Part shown: positions 14,929-23,766 of the stretch, one piece after another
How positions within the stretch are numbered: position 1 is the first letter of the stretch
Layout: every line of letters starts with the position of its first letter
NCBI GenBank assembly: GCA_001577345.1
Contig: LSLI01000017.1
Location: forward strand, 1 to 38,574
Source of the DNA: Candidatus Gallionella acididurans
GTDB lineage: Bacteria > Pseudomonadota > Gammaproteobacteria > Burkholderiales > Gallionellaceae
Direction of reading: 5' to 3'
DNA length: 38,574 bases
The notes under the pieces: model-generated
What the model was told of the DNA's origin: nothing
The model's input: the letters and a program-made list of their open reading frames with translations, nothing else
The model's database searches: none
Made by a program: the position numbers and the translations under genes

Positions 14929-17355
14929 ATGTTAGAACAAGATACCCCAGGCACTATTGCAAATAATTTACACCCGCTACTGCCTTTGCGCGATGTGGTG
15001 GTGTTTCCGCATATGGTAATTCCCCTGTTTGTCGGACGCTCCAAATCAATAAAGGCGCTTGAGACTTCGATGGAGGCGGGCAAGAGTATCGCGCTGGTGG
15101 CACAAAGGTCGGCGACTAAAGATGATCCGGGAACGGATGACCTCTATGCCATCGGGAGCATGGCAAACATTTTACAGATGTTGAAATTGCCGGACGGCAC
15201 GGTGAAAGTGCTGGTTGAGGGCACCCAACGCGCCAATATACTGCGAGTTTATGACGCCAAATCTCATTTCGATGCCGAGGTGCAGATCGTTCCCGCCGAG
15301 GATGGCACCGACAGTGAATCTGAAGCCATGAGACGCGTACTGATCGCGCAGTTCGACCAGTATGTGAAACTGAATAAAAAAATCCCCCCTGAAATCCTGA
15401 CTTCCCTTGCCGGTATCGACGATGCCGGCCGTCTTGCGGACACCATTGCCGCCCATCTTCCGCTCAAGCTTGAGCAAAAACAGGAAGTGCTGGAAATATT
15501 CGGTGTGCGCAAGCGATTGGAACACTTGCTGGGACTTCTGGAAGGCGAGATCGATATTCTTCAGGTCGAAAAACGCATACGCGGGCGTGTGAGACGCCAG
15601 ATGGAAAAAAGTCAGCGGGAGTATTACCTTAACGAACAAGTTAAGGCGATACAAAAGGAGCTGGGCGACGGTGAAGAAGGAACCGATTTCGACGAACTGG
15701 AAAAGAAAATCAAGGCTGCTCACATGCCCAAGGAGGCACGCAACAAGGCCGAAGCCGAGCTCAAGAAGTTGCGATTGATGTCGCCGATGTCGGCTGAAGC
15801 TACCGTTGTGCGCAATTACATCGATGTGCTGACGGGTTTGCCGTGGAAGAAAAAAACCAAGATCAGTGCCGACCTGAAAAAAGCCGAGGTGGTGCTGGAA
15901 GAAGACCATTACGGCCTGGATAAGGTCAAGGAACGCATACTCGAGTACCTTGCAGTGCAACAGCGCATGGACAAGATGAAGGCGCCGATACTTTGTTTGG
16001 TTGGTCCGCCGGGGGTTGGAAAGACTTCCCTGGGGCAGTCTATCGCTCGTGCCACCAACCGCAAATTCGTGCGTATGTCACTGGGCGGGGTGCGCGATGA
16101 ATCGGAAATCAGGGGTCATCGGCGTACCTATATAGGCTCCATGCCCGGCAAGATTCTTCAAAACATGAGCAAGGTCGCGGTGAAAAACCCGCTGTTCTTG
16201 CTGGACGAAGTGGACAAGATGGGCATGGATATGCGCGGTGATCCGTCTTCCGCCTTGCTGGAAGTCCTCGATCCGGAGCAGAACAGTACGTTTGTCGATC
16301 ATTACGTCGAGGTCGAATATGATCTGTCGGACGTCATGTTTGTGGCGACTGCGAATACGCTGAATATTCCGGAAGCGCTGTTGGATCGCATGGAAATTAT
16401 CCACGTCTCCAGTTACATGGAGGAAGAAAAGATCAATATCGCCACGCGTTATCTGGTTCCAAAAGTGCTGAAGAACAACGGTTTAAAACCGGAAGAGATC
16501 AGCATCTCCGAGAGCGCATTGCGCGATATTGTGCGTTACTACGTGCGTGAGGCTGGTGTGCGGGGTTTGGAGCGCGATATTTCCAAAATATGCCGCAAGG
16601 TAGTGAAGTCGCTTTCGTTAAAGGATCGCAATACCAAGGTGATAGTGAATTCGCGCAATCTCGACAAGTACCTTGGCGTGCGCCGTTATTCATATGGTGT
16701 TGCCGAAAAAAACAACCAGGTCGGGCAAGTTACCGGCTTGGCGTGGACGGAAGTTGGCGGTGAACTGCTCACCATTGAAGCTGCGGTTCTGCCAGGAAAG
16801 GGCAAGACTACAACGACTGGGAAGCTCGGAGAGGTGATGCAGGAGTCTATTCAGGCCGCATTGAGTGTGGTGCGCAGCCGTGCCAAAAGATTGGGTATAG
16901 AAGAAGAGTTTTATCAGAAAACCGATTTGCATATCCACTTGCCGGAAGGCGCGATTCCGAAAGATGGGCCGAGTGCGGGGGTGGGCATGTGCACTGCATT
17001 GGTCTCTGTGCTGACGGGTATTCCCGTGCGTGCCGATGTCGCCATGACCGGTGAAATCACGTTGCGCGGTGAGGTGTTGCCTATAGGTGGATTGAAAGAA
17101 AAGCTGCTGGCAGCGCAACGGGGCGGCATCAAAGTGGTTCTGATACCGGAAGAAAACATTAAAGATCTGGCGGAAATTCCGGACAACATAAAAAATAAAT
17201 TGGATATTCGACCGGTCAAGTGGATAGACCAGGTTCTGGAAATGGCACTGGAACGTATTCCGGAACCGCTTGCCGAGAAGGTTGAACCCCTTGCTGTGGT
17301 TGGCTTGGCAAGCGAGACGCAGCAAGCCGGCTCAGTATTGGTGACCAAGCATTGA
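14929..17355 (+). CDS. lon: Lon protease, ATP-dependent serine peptidase
   Basis: An 808-residue LonA. The N-terminal substrate-binding domain starts LPLRDVVVFPHMVIPLFVGR (residues 18-37). A coiled linker precedes the AAA+ module with Walker A GPPGVGKT (359-366) and Walker B FLLDEVDK. The C-terminal protease domain has the Ser-Lys dyad Ser682 (DGPSAG) and Lys725 (GLKEK). It degrades misfolded and short-lived regulatory proteins in the cytosol. The ribosome site GAGAGG is 9 bases upstream. A sigma-32 promoter lies just before it. HU, a known Lon substrate in other bacteria, is encoded next. Confidence 0.98.
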   Translation: MLEQDTPGTIANNLHPLLPLRDVVVFPHMVIPLFVGRSKSIKALETSMEAGKSIALVAQRSATKDDPGTDDLYAIGSMANILQMLKLPDGTVKVLVEGTQRANILRVYDAKSHFDAEVQIVPAEDGTDSESEAMRRVLIAQFDQYVKLNKKIPPEILTSLAGIDDAGRLADTIAAHLPLKLEQKQEVLEIFGVRKRLEHLLGLLEGEIDILQVEKRIRGRVRRQMEKSQREYYLNEQVKAIQKELGDGEEGTDFDELEKKIKAAHMPKEARNKAEAELKKLRLMSPMSAEATVVRNYIDVLTGLPWKKKTKISADLKKAEVVLEEDHYGLDKVKERILEYLAVQQRMDKMKAPILCLVGPPGVGKTSLGQSIARATNRKFVRMSLGGVRDESEIRGHRRTYIGSMPGKILQNMSKVAVKNPLFLLDEVDKMGMDMRGDPSSALLEVLDPEQNSTFVDHYVEVEYDLSDVMFVATANTLNIPEALLDRMEIIHVSSYMEEEKINIATRYLVPKVLKNNGLKPEEISISESALRDIVRYYVREAGVRGLERDISKICRKVVKSLSLKDRNTKVIVNSRNLDKYLGVRRYSYGVAEKNNQVGQVTGLAWTEVGGELLTIEAAVLPGKGKTTTTGKLGEVMQESIQAALSVVRSRAKRLGIEEEFYQKTDLHIHLPEGAIPKDGPSAGVGMCTALVSVLTGIPVRADVAMTGEITLRGEVLPIGGLKEKLLAAQRGGIKVVLIPEENIKDLAEIPDNIKNKLDIRPVKWIDQVLEMALERIPEPLAEKVEPLAVVGLASETQQAGSVLVTKH

Positions 17356-17425
17356 ATAAAAAATCCGCTATCAGTTGTATTTGCCCAACGCAAGCAACCG
17401 TAAAAAATATTTTTTCAAGTAATTG

Positions 17426-17456
17426 CTTGACCTGAGTCAAGAAGCCTTGATATAAA
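17426..17456 (+). promoter_or_regulatory. hupB promoter with inverted repeat over the -35
   Basis: TTGACC (17427-17432) and TATAAA (17451-17456) are 18 bases apart, a good sigma-70 promoter. CTTGAC-CTGA-GTCAAG (17426-17441) is a perfect inverted repeat that covers the -35 box, so a regulator could bind there. Upstream sequence is A/T-tract rich (TAAAAAATATTTTTTC), like an UP element. Confidence 0.6.
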
Positions 17457-17507
17457 GCCCTCGCAGGGAACTTCCTGTTTTTTTAACCACTCGCAAAGGG
17501 GACTTAC

Positions 17508-17780
17508 GTGAATAAATCTGATTTGGTTGATGCTATTGCAAAATCCGCTGATATTTCCAAGGCTGCTGCTGCTCGTGCACTGGACGCGACTGTAGACACC
17601 ATCAAAAAGACTCTGAAAAAGGGCGATACCGTGAGTTTGGTCGGGTTCGGTACTTTCAAAGTTGGCAAACGCGCCGCACGCAATGGACGCAATCCGCGTA
17701 CTGGTGCGACCATCAAGATCAAGGCAGCAAAAGTTCCTAAATTTAGCGCTGGCAAAGGTCTCAAAGATGCAGTAAACTAG
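17508..17780 (+). CDS. hupB: HU-beta, nucleoid DNA-binding protein
   Basis: A 90-residue histone-like protein. It has the two N-terminal helices ([20 protein letters not shown]), the saddle strand [20 protein letters not shown], and the DNA-bending arm with NPRTG at about 62-66, whose Pro intercalates between bases. It compacts and bends DNA as a dimer. The start is GTG 17508 with AAAGGGGA upstream. The lon-hupB order is common in proteobacteria. A second, distinct HU gene lies in the right accessory region (37040-37324). Confidence 0.96.
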   Translation: MNKSDLVDAIAKSADISKAAAARALDATVDTIKKTLKKGDTVSLVGFGTFKVGKRAARNGRNPRTGATIKIKAAKVPKFSAGKGLKDAVN

Positions 17781-17791
17781 CAGACTTTGTT

Positions 17792-17867
17792 GGGTGCTTA
17801 GCTCAGCTGGTAGAGCGTCGCCCTTACAAGGCGAATGTCGGCGGTTCGATCCCGTCAGCACCCACCA
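17792..17867 (+). tRNA. tRNA-Val(TAC)
   Basis: A 76-nt cloverleaf with encoded CCA. The acceptor GGGTGCT pairs with AGCACCC; the D arm is GCTCAGCTGGTAGAGC; the anticodon loop CTTACAA has anticodon TAC; the T arm is GGTTCGATCCC. It reads GTA and GTG codons. It follows hupB by 11 bases without a visible terminator and so is probably co-transcribed with it. Confidence 0.96.
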
Positions 17868-17878
17868 CAAATATTTTT

Positions 17879-17955
17879 GGAGTGGTAGTTCAGTTGGTTA
17901 GAATACCGGCCTGTCACGCCGGGGGTCGCGGGTTCGAGTCCCGTCCACTCCGCCA
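17879..17955 (+). tRNA. tRNA-Asp(GTC)
   Basis: A 77-nt cloverleaf with encoded CCA. The acceptor GGAGTGG pairs with CCACTCC; the anticodon loop CTGTCAC has anticodon GTC; the T arm is GGGTTCGAGTCCC. It lies 11 bases after tRNA-Val, in the same transcript, and is followed by a strong terminator. Confidence 0.96.
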
Positions 17956-17961
17956 AATAGG

Positions 17962-17984
17962 GGCGAACGAAAGTTCGCCTTTTT
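17962..17984 (+). terminator. Rho-independent terminator after the tRNAs
   Basis: GGCGAAC (17962-17968), GAAA loop, GTTCGCC (17973-17979), then TTTTT. A classic intrinsic terminator with a GNRA tetraloop. It ends the hupB-tRNA unit before ppiD. Confidence 0.85.
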
Positions 17985-18025
17985 CACTTCTGTTTCCTTT
18001 GAATCAATAGTTGGATGACATCGCT

Positions 18026-19918
18026 ATGTTTGATTTCGTGCACGAAAATAAAAAGCTGGTACAGATATTACTTGCGCTCATTGTTTTACCATTCGCATTC
18101 TGGGGGGTGAGTTCGTACGACAAGTCTCGGAATTCAGCCGGAGTGGTTGCCACTGTGGAGGGCATTAAAATTACCCAGCAGGAATTTGAAAATTCAATGC
18201 GTCAGCAACAGGACAGGATGCGTCAGCAACTGGGGGCTAACTTTGATGCGTCAATGATTGAAAATCCAACAATCAAGCGCGCGATAATAGACAATCTGGT
18301 TTCCCAGCACTTGCTCGTCATCCGTGCCAACGCAGCAGGACTTCATGTCTCTGATGAGCAGGTGGCAGAGGTCATTTCCAGTATTGAAGCTTTTCAGGAA
18401 AACGGTAAGTTTGACAAAAATCGTTACCTGACAATACTTAAAGCACAGAATTTATCGCCATTGATGTTCGAATCTCGTGTGCGAGACGAATTACTCGGGC
18501 AACAAATGCAGGACACCTACACACAGAACGGATTTTCCGCAAACAGCGTTGTTGATAATGTTATCCGCTTGAATGAACAGCAGCGTATGGTGAGCGTATC
18601 GCCTATACAGTTTCAGCCATTTGTTTCCAAAGCGAAAGTTGATGATGCGGCTTTGATGAAATATTACGAGCAGAATCAAGGCGAGTTTCAGGTTAAAGAA
18701 CAGGCCAAGGTAAAATACGTGAAGTTTTCCGTTGATGACTTGCTGGCGAAGGTTCAGGTAAGCAAGGAGGAAGTGCGCAAGTATTACGACGAACATCAAA
18801 ATGAATTTGGTTCGCCGGAAGAAAGGCGGGTTGCTCATATTCTTGTCACAGTAAGCGCAAATGCCCCTCAAGCCGAGCAGGAAGCAGCAAAGGCAAAGGC
18901 CGAAAATCTTTTGCAGCAAGTCAGGCATGATCCATCCAAGTTTTCTGAATTAGCCAAGAAGAATTCGCAGGATCCGGGTTCCGCGCCCAAAGGCGGAGAT
19001 TTGGGATTCTTTGGCCGCGGCATGATGGTCAAGCCATTCGAGGAAGCGACATTCGCAATGAAGGTCGGCGAGATCAGTGGGTTGGTCAAATCAGATTTTG
19101 GTTACCATATTATCAAGTTGTTGGCAGTCAAGCCATTCAGGGTTTTGTCATTCGAGGAAGCGCGCGAGGGTATCCTGAACAAGCTGCGCCAGCAGAAAGC
19201 CACCGCATTGTTCGCCGAGATGGCTGAAAAATTCAGCAATACCGTCTATGAGCAAAGTGATACTTTGCAGCCGGCTGCCGATCTGATCGGTGCAAAGATT
19301 GAGCAGAGCGGATGGTTGGTCAAAGGCGCAGTCGCCGCTGAACCGTGGACACCCAAGTTGTTGCAAGCAATTTTTAACGACGAGGTGGTGAAGAATAAAC
19401 GCAACACTGCTGCTGTAGAGGTTGCTGCGAACACACTTGTTGCCGCGAGAATTTTGGAATACAAGCCGGCTTCCGTGAGCAGTTTTGCCGAAGTGAAGGA
19501 AACGATCCGTCAAAATTTGGTCCATCAACAGGCCCTGGCACTGGCTGCGACGCAGGGCAAAAACATGCTTGAAGAGTTGCAGAAGGGGAATAAGCCGAAA
19601 TTAATCTGGGGTGCGGCGCAGAGTATTACTCGTGCGCAGCATGGCTCACTCGATGCTGGATTGGTGCGGCAGATATTCCAGGCAAGTGCGGAAAAGCTGC
19701 CGCAGTATGTGGGCATGGAAGACCCGCAAAATGGCTACGTGCTGGTTCGCATTGATTCCATCAAGGAAGGCGAGCCAATCAATGGTTTGAAGCGCGCGCG
19801 CTACGCTCAGCAATTGAGGCAGATGACCGGCGAGGAAATGTTTAGGGCATACATATCTGATTCCAGGCAGCAAGCTACGGTCAAGTTGAATTTGCCGCCA
19901 GTGGCAGTGCAGCCGTGA
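18026..19918 (+). CDS. ppiD: PpiD-like periplasmic peptidyl-prolyl isomerase / chaperone
   Basis: A 630-residue membrane-anchored foldase. A single TM helix (about 10-29, LVQILLALIVLPFAFWGVSS) anchors it in the inner membrane. A SurA-N-like chaperone region follows (about 35-190). A PpiC rotamase domain starts near residue 265 (ERRVAHILV, FSELAKKNSQDPGSA, GGDLGFFGRGMMVKPFE, SDFGYHIIKL), and a second, degenerate rotamase-like part closes the C-terminus. PpiD receives chains leaving the Sec translocon. ATG 18026 is preferred; an in-frame TTG at 18011 exists. The lon-hupB-ppiD order is conserved in Escherichia coli too. Confidence 0.92.
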   Translation: MFDFVHENKKLVQILLALIVLPFAFWGVSSYDKSRNSAGVVATVEGIKITQQEFENSMRQQQDRMRQQLGANFDASMIENPTIKRAIIDNLVSQHLLVIRANAAGLHVSDEQVAEVISSIEAFQENGKFDKNRYLTILKAQNLSPLMFESRVRDELLGQQMQDTYTQNGFSANSVVDNVIRLNEQQRMVSVSPIQFQPFVSKAKVDDAALMKYYEQNQGEFQVKEQAKVKYVKFSVDDLLAKVQVSKEEVRKYYDEHQNEFGSPEERRVAHILVTVSANAPQAEQEAAKAKAENLLQQVRHDPSKFSELAKKNSQDPGSAPKGGDLGFFGRGMMVKPFEEATFAMKVGEISGLVKSDFGYHIIKLLAVKPFRVLSFEEAREGILNKLRQQKATALFAEMAEKFSNTVYEQSDTLQPAADLIGAKIEQSGWLVKGAVAAEPWTPKLLQAIFNDEVVKNKRNTAAVEVAANTLVAARILEYKPASVSSFAEVKETIRQNLVHQQALALAATQGKNMLEELQKGNKPKLIWGAAQSITRAQHGSLDAGLVRQIFQASAEKLPQYVGMEDPQNGYVLVRIDSIKEGEPINGLKRARYAQQLRQMTGEEMFRAYISDSRQQATVKLNLPPVAVQP

Positions 19919-19940
19919 TGTGACCTGAAAATGCAATTGA

Positions 19941-19970
19941 AAACGCCACCCGAGGGTGGCGTTTTTATTT
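19941..19970. terminator. Bidirectional terminator between ppiD and fabI
   Basis: AAACGCCACCC (19941-19951) pairs with GGGTGGCGTTT (19954-19964) around a 2-base centre, with T runs on the plus side (GTTTTTATTTT) and A-rich sequence on the other. It serves both convergent genes. Confidence 0.85.
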
Positions 19971-19984
19971 TGTGATTACGGCGG

Positions 19985-20773
19985 TTATTCTTCGGTTGTG
20001 CCCAAAGCGGTCGTATTGAAGCCCCCGTCAACATACATTATTTCACCTGTTATTCCGCTGGCCAAGTCGCTGCAAAGAAACGCCGCGGCATTTCCCACTT
20101 CATCGATTGTGACGTTGCGTTTAAGAGGGGCGTGCTTCGAGTTGTAGTTGAGCAATTTGCTGAAATCGCCTATGCCGGAAGCGGCCAACGTCTTGATCGG
20201 TCCCGCGGAAATGCCATTCACGCGAATTGCTTGGCGGCCAAGTTGCATCGCCAGATAACGCACGCTGGCTTCCAGGCTGGCCTTGGCCAGCCCCATTACA
20301 TTGTAATGCGGCATGGTGCGGACGGCACCGAGGTAGGTCAGGGTTAGCAAAGATGCGTTGCGGCCTTCCATCATCGGCAGTGCAGCTTTAGCCAGGGCCG
20401 GAAAGCTGTAGGCGCTGATATCGTGAGCGATACGGAAGGCTTCGCGGCTGAAGCCATCGAGAAACTCTCCGTCTAATGCCTCGCGGGGGGCAAAACCAAT
20501 AGCATGCACCAAACCATCAAAGCCATCCCAATGCTTCTTTAGATCGACGAACAGCTGGTTAATCTCATCATCGCTGCCGACATCGCATTGGAAAATCAGC
20601 TCGCTGTCAAATTCCTTGGCCAAATCCAGCAGCCGACCACGCACTCTTTCACCCTGATAGGTGAAGGCCAGCGTCGCTCCCTGGCGGTGCATCGCTTTCG
20701 CGATACCGTAGGCAATCGAGCGGGTGCTGATCATGCCGGTTATTAAAATTCGTTTGTTGGCCAGAAATCCCAT
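19985..20773 (-). CDS. fabI: Enoyl-[acyl-carrier-protein] reductase (NADH)
   Basis: A 262-residue short-chain dehydrogenase-type enzyme that carries out the last reduction of fatty-acid elongation, enoyl-ACP to acyl-ACP with NADH. The N-terminal dinucleotide site is [20 protein letters not shown]. Catalytic residues are Tyr157 and Lys164 (YNVMGLAK), with Tyr147 before them, the FabI spacing YX6K. The C-terminus has [17 protein letters not shown] 20773 has AGAGGAAC upstream and replaces a longer in-frame start at 20800. A minus-strand TATAAT lies at 20812-20817. It is transcribed away from the ccm operon. Confidence 0.96.
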   Translation of the reverse strand: MGFLANKRILITGMISTRSIAYGIAKAMHRQGATLAFTYQGERVRGRLLDLAKEFDSELIFQCDVGSDDEINQLFVDLKKHWDGFDGLVHAIGFAPREALDGEFLDGFSREAFRIAHDISAYSFPALAKAALPMMEGRNASLLTLTYLGAVRTMPHYNVMGLAKASLEASVRYLAMQLGRQAIRVNGISAGPIKTLAASGIGDFSKLLNYNSKHAPLKRNVTIDEVGNAAAFLCSDLASGITGEIMYVDGGFNTTALGTTEE

Positions 20774-20980
20774 TTTGTTCCTCTGCAAAAGGTTGGTCAT
20801 TGAAGAGGGCTATTATATCCTTAAGTCGGGACATCGCGGACTCATTAAAGGTGCGCAACCTTCTTCAATCCGGGGCGGACGGCTAGCCAAGTGCCACGTC
20901 TATAGTGGCCGAGCTGAACCGGGCACATCGATTGGCATTGCAGGCTGGAGGGGCTTGGCATTAGCTACCTGTATTTGGCG

Positions 20981-21010
20981 TTGTCACCATCGGAGGCTAT
21001 CGGATATAAT
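20981..21010 (+). promoter_or_regulatory. Sigma-70 promoter of the ccm operon
   Basis: TTGTCA (20981-20986) and TATAAT (21005-21010) are 18 bases apart and lie 30 bases before ccmA ATG. This is a strong, near-consensus promoter. No second promoter is evident within the operon. Confidence 0.65.
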
Positions 21011-21040
21011 TCCGGCAATAATTATCATAGGTTTCCCCAC

Positions 21041-21655
21041 ATGCTGGAAGTCAGCAATCTTGCCTGCAGTCGCGGAGATCACCGTTTGTTTTACGGGTTG
21101 AGTTTTTCGCTGAAACCCGGTCAGATCATGCAGCTGCAGGGTGAGAATGGCAGCGGAAAAACCACCCTGTTGCGCGCCTTGTGCGGATTCATGATGCCGG
21201 ACGAGGGTGAAGTCCTCTGGCGCAGTGAAAATATCCGGCATCTGGGTGAGGATTATTGCTCGGAGATTTTGTATCTGGGGCATTTGAATGCCATTAAGGA
21301 TGAATTGAGCGCGGTGGAGAACTTGTGTATATCTGCCGGTCTCTCCGGGTTTGTGCTCAAGGAGAATGATGCAATCGCCGCTTTGCGGCACATGGGATTG
21401 CGTGGTCGCGAGGCGCTGCCAGCCAAGGTGCTTTCCCAGGGGCAGCGCCGGCGTGTCGCGCTGGCGCGTTTGATGGTCAGCGATGCGAAACTGTGGATAC
21501 TCGACGAACCTTTGACTGCACTGGATGTCGGAGCCGTGGCGCTGATTCAGGGGCTAATAGCAGAGCACCTGGAGAACCAGGGAATGGTGATATTTACCAC
21601 GCACCAGCCGTTCCGGGTTGCCGGGATGGAAATGCATAGTTTGTCCCTGTCATGA
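21041..21655 (+). CDS. ccmA: CcmA, ATPase of the heme-exporting ABC complex
   Basis: A 204-residue ABC ATPase. Walker A GENGSGKTT is at 34-42, the signature LSQGQRRRVALARL at 131-144, and Walker B WILDEPLTALD at 152-162. With CcmB, C and D it releases holo-CcmE from the membrane complex in cytochrome c maturation (System I). ATG 21041 is chosen because it begins the ABC fold and follows the promoter at 20981-21010. Its stop overlaps ccmB by 4 bases (ATGA). It is the first of nine tightly packed ccm genes. Confidence 0.95.
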   Translation: MLEVSNLACSRGDHRLFYGLSFSLKPGQIMQLQGENGSGKTTLLRALCGFMMPDEGEVLWRSENIRHLGEDYCSEILYLGHLNAIKDELSAVENLCISAGLSGFVLKENDAIAALRHMGLRGREALPAKVLSQGQRRRVALARLMVSDAKLWILDEPLTALDVGAVALIQGLIAEHLENQGMVIFTTHQPFRVAGMEMHSLSLS

Positions 21656-22350
21656 AGGTCATGGGTTATAAAAAATCCTCGTTGCTTCAATTGCTGGTGC
21701 TTGTGATACGGCGTGATTTGGTGTTGGCGATGCGCCGCCGTGCTGATGTGTTGACCACACTGGTTTTTTTTGTGATTGTAGTCAGCTTGTTTCCGCTGGG
21801 TGTGGGCCCGGAACTGGGCATGCTGCGAAAAATGGCTCCCGGGGTTTTGTGGGTTGCGGCTTTGCTGGCATCGATGTTGTCGCTGGGCCGTTTGTTTTCC
21901 GCCGACTATCAGGATGGCACGCTGGAACAGATGATGCTGGCTCCGCAGTCGCTTTCCATGCTGGTGCTGGGCAAGATGATTGCGCACTGGATGGTGTCCG
22001 GGTTGCCTCTGGTGCTGATGGCGCCGGTGCTGGGTTTGCAGTTCGACATGTCAGCGCAGCCGCTGGGCGTTTTGATCATTGGCCTGCTGTTGGGCACGCC
22101 GATACTCAGCATGATCGGTGCAATCGGCGCGGCGTTGACTCTGGGGTTGCGCGGTGGTGGCGTGTTACTGTCGCTGCTGGTGTTGCCTCTGTGCATCCCG
22201 GTGCTGATTTTCGGCACCGGTGCAGTGGAGGCGATATCGAGCGGGCTAAGTGTGGCGTCCCACCTGTCCTTGCTGGGAGCCTTGTTGGTGTTGTCCCTGG
22301 TGTTCACCCCGTTGGTGACCGCGCAGGCCTTGCGAATTTCGATGGAGTAA
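21652..22350 (+). CDS. ccmB: CcmB, membrane subunit of the heme exporter
   Basis: A 232-residue inner-membrane protein with six predicted TM helices and a cytoplasmic start (LVIRRDLVLAMRRRADVLTT), which is the family's conserved entry to TM1. The loop FSADYQDGTLEQMMLAP matches the CcmB ATPase-coupling region. It partners CcmA. It overlaps ccmA by ATGA, which indicates translational coupling. The alternative ATG at 21661 would shorten it by three residues. Confidence 0.94.
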   Translation: MKVMGYKKSSLLQLLVLVIRRDLVLAMRRRADVLTTLVFFVIVVSLFPLGVGPELGMLRKMAPGVLWVAALLASMLSLGRLFSADYQDGTLEQMMLAPQSLSMLVLGKMIAHWMVSGLPLVLMAPVLGLQFDMSAQPLGVLIIGLLLGTPILSMIGAIGAALTLGLRGGGVLLSLLVLPLCIPVLIFGTGAVEAISSGLSVASHLSLLGALLVLSLVFTPLVTAQALRISME

Positions 22351-22354
22351 TGAT

Positions 22355-23092
22355 TTGGCGATAAACTGGTTCAAGTATTCCTCCCCAACCACCTTTTACG
22401 GCTTGGCCGGAAAGATGATTCCGTGGTTTGCTGTTTCCGCCGCGATTCTGTTTGCGATCGGTTTGTATATCGGTTTTGTTGTTGCGCCGGTTGACGCCCA
22501 GCAGGGGGAGTTTTACCGGATCATTTTCATACATGTGCCGGCCTCAATGATGTCCATGTTCCTTTACATGGTCATGGCTGCATATGCGGCGCTGGGCCTG
22601 GTTTTTAACACACGTTTGTCCGGCATGATGGCGAGTGCGCTGGCACCGACCGGTGCACTCTTTACCCTGATTTCATTGTGGACCGGCGCACTGTGGGGCA
22701 AGCCGATGTGGGGGACATGGTGGATGTGGGATGCGCGCATGACTTCCGAACTTATCCTGCTGTTCCTTTACCTGGGCTTCATCGCGCTGCATGCCTCGAT
22801 TGACGATTCGCGGCGTGCCGATCGTGCCGCGGCATTGCTGGCCATTGTCGGATCGGTGAACGTGCCGATCATTTACTTTTCGGTGAAATGGTGGAATACG
22901 CTGCATCAGGGCGCGACCATCAAATTTACCGGCACCAGCATGCAAATCGCAATGCAGCAGGCCATGTTTACCATGTTGCTGGCCTGCTGGTTATATTCAA
23001 TTGCGGTCGTGCTGGCGAGGGTGCGCAGCATCATTCTCAGTCGCGAACGTAATACTGTCTGGATCAATGAATTGCCCGAGGTGAAACAATGA
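22355..23092 (+). CDS. ccmC: CcmC, heme handling protein (TTG start)
   Basis: A 245-residue protein with six TM helices and the tryptophan-rich WWD domain WGTWWMWDARMTSELIL that presents heme to CcmE. Flanking periplasmic His residues in FIIHVPA-like FIFIHVPASMM and LHQGATIKF are the expected axial ligands. The start is TTG 22355: ATG 22350 runs into a stop after four codons, while GGAG 8 bases before TTG is a proper ribosome site. The gene begins 4 bases after ccmB and overlaps ccmD. Confidence 0.94.
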   Translation: MAINWFKYSSPTTFYGLAGKMIPWFAVSAAILFAIGLYIGFVVAPVDAQQGEFYRIIFIHVPASMMSMFLYMVMAAYAALGLVFNTRLSGMMASALAPTGALFTLISLWTGALWGKPMWGTWWMWDARMTSELILLFLYLGFIALHASIDDSRRADRAAALLAIVGSVNVPIIYFSVKWWNTLHQGATIKFTGTSMQIAMQQAMFTMLLACWLYSIAVVLARVRSIILSRERNTVWINELPEVKQ

Positions 23093-23259
23093 TGGGTTTG
23101 GATATCTGGATGAGGGAAAACCCGCTGGTCTATGTCTGGATCGGTTCATACGCCGTCACTTTGGTTATTTTTTTGGTGGAGATTGCGACGGTGGTTCACA
23201 AAAGAAAAGTTACTTTGCAACAGGTTCGCCTGTTGCGCGATGCAGGGGACGAAAATTAA
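23089..23259 (+). CDS. ccmD: CcmD, small membrane factor for holo-CcmE release
   Basis: A 56-residue protein. One TM helix (about 16-37, WIGSYAVTLVIFLVEIATVV) is followed by a basic cytoplasmic tail (HKRKVTLQQVRLLR), the typical CcmD layout. It overlaps the ccmC stop (ATGA at 23089-23092), with GAGGTG upstream, and its stop abuts the ccmE ATG. A second ATG at 23092 is possible. CcmD is needed to free heme-loaded CcmE from CcmABC. Confidence 0.92.
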   Translation: MMGLDIWMRENPLVYVWIGSYAVTLVIFLVEIATVVHKRKVTLQQVRLLRDAGDEN

Positions 23260-23748
23260 ATGAAGCCGCGCCATAAAAGATTTGTTTTCATCGCCGTTGC
23301 CCTTGCCGCAGTGGCGGTTGCCGTCGGTCTGGTACTGTATGCGTTGAGGGGCAACGTCAATTTATATTTCACGCCTACACAAGTGTTCAATAACGAAGCG
23401 CCCAAGGGCCGCAGTTTCCGCATAGGCGGTTTGGTCGAGAAGGGCAGCCTGAAACGCGAAAAGGACGGCTTGACGGTGAATTTCGTGATTACCGACACGC
23501 ACAAAAGCATACCTGTCGTGTACACGGGCATCTTGCCGGATTTGTTCAAGGAAGGTAAAGGCGTGGTGGCCCAGGGCGAGGTGCAGGCCAATGGCGTGAT
23601 GCGTGCCGAAGAGGTGCTTGCCAAGCACGATGAGAATTACATGCCGCCGGAAGCGACCGATGCATTGAATAAAGCGAAGGCTGCGAATGCGGCCGATGCG
23701 GCTGCCGCTGCTTCCAACGGCTCCGCGGCTGTTCCTGTTATTAAATAA
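23260..23748 (+). CDS. ccmE: CcmE, periplasmic heme chaperone
   Basis: A 162-residue protein anchored by one N-terminal TM helix (8-28). The OB-fold body (FRIGGLVEKGSLKR, VNFVITDTHKSIPVVYTGILPDLF) ends in the heme site AKHDENYMPPE, with His123 for covalent heme attachment and Tyr127 as axial ligand. An Ala-rich tail of about 30 residues follows. It carries heme from CcmC to the ligase CcmF. It starts immediately after ccmD. Confidence 0.95.
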   Translation: MKPRHKRFVFIAVALAAVAVAVGLVLYALRGNVNLYFTPTQVFNNEAPKGRSFRIGGLVEKGSLKREKDGLTVNFVITDTHKSIPVVYTGILPDLFKEGKGVVAQGEVQANGVMRAEEVLAKHDENYMPPEATDALNKAKAANAADAAAAASNGSAAVPVIK

Positions 23749-23766
23749 TTACCCGAGGGGTTACAC

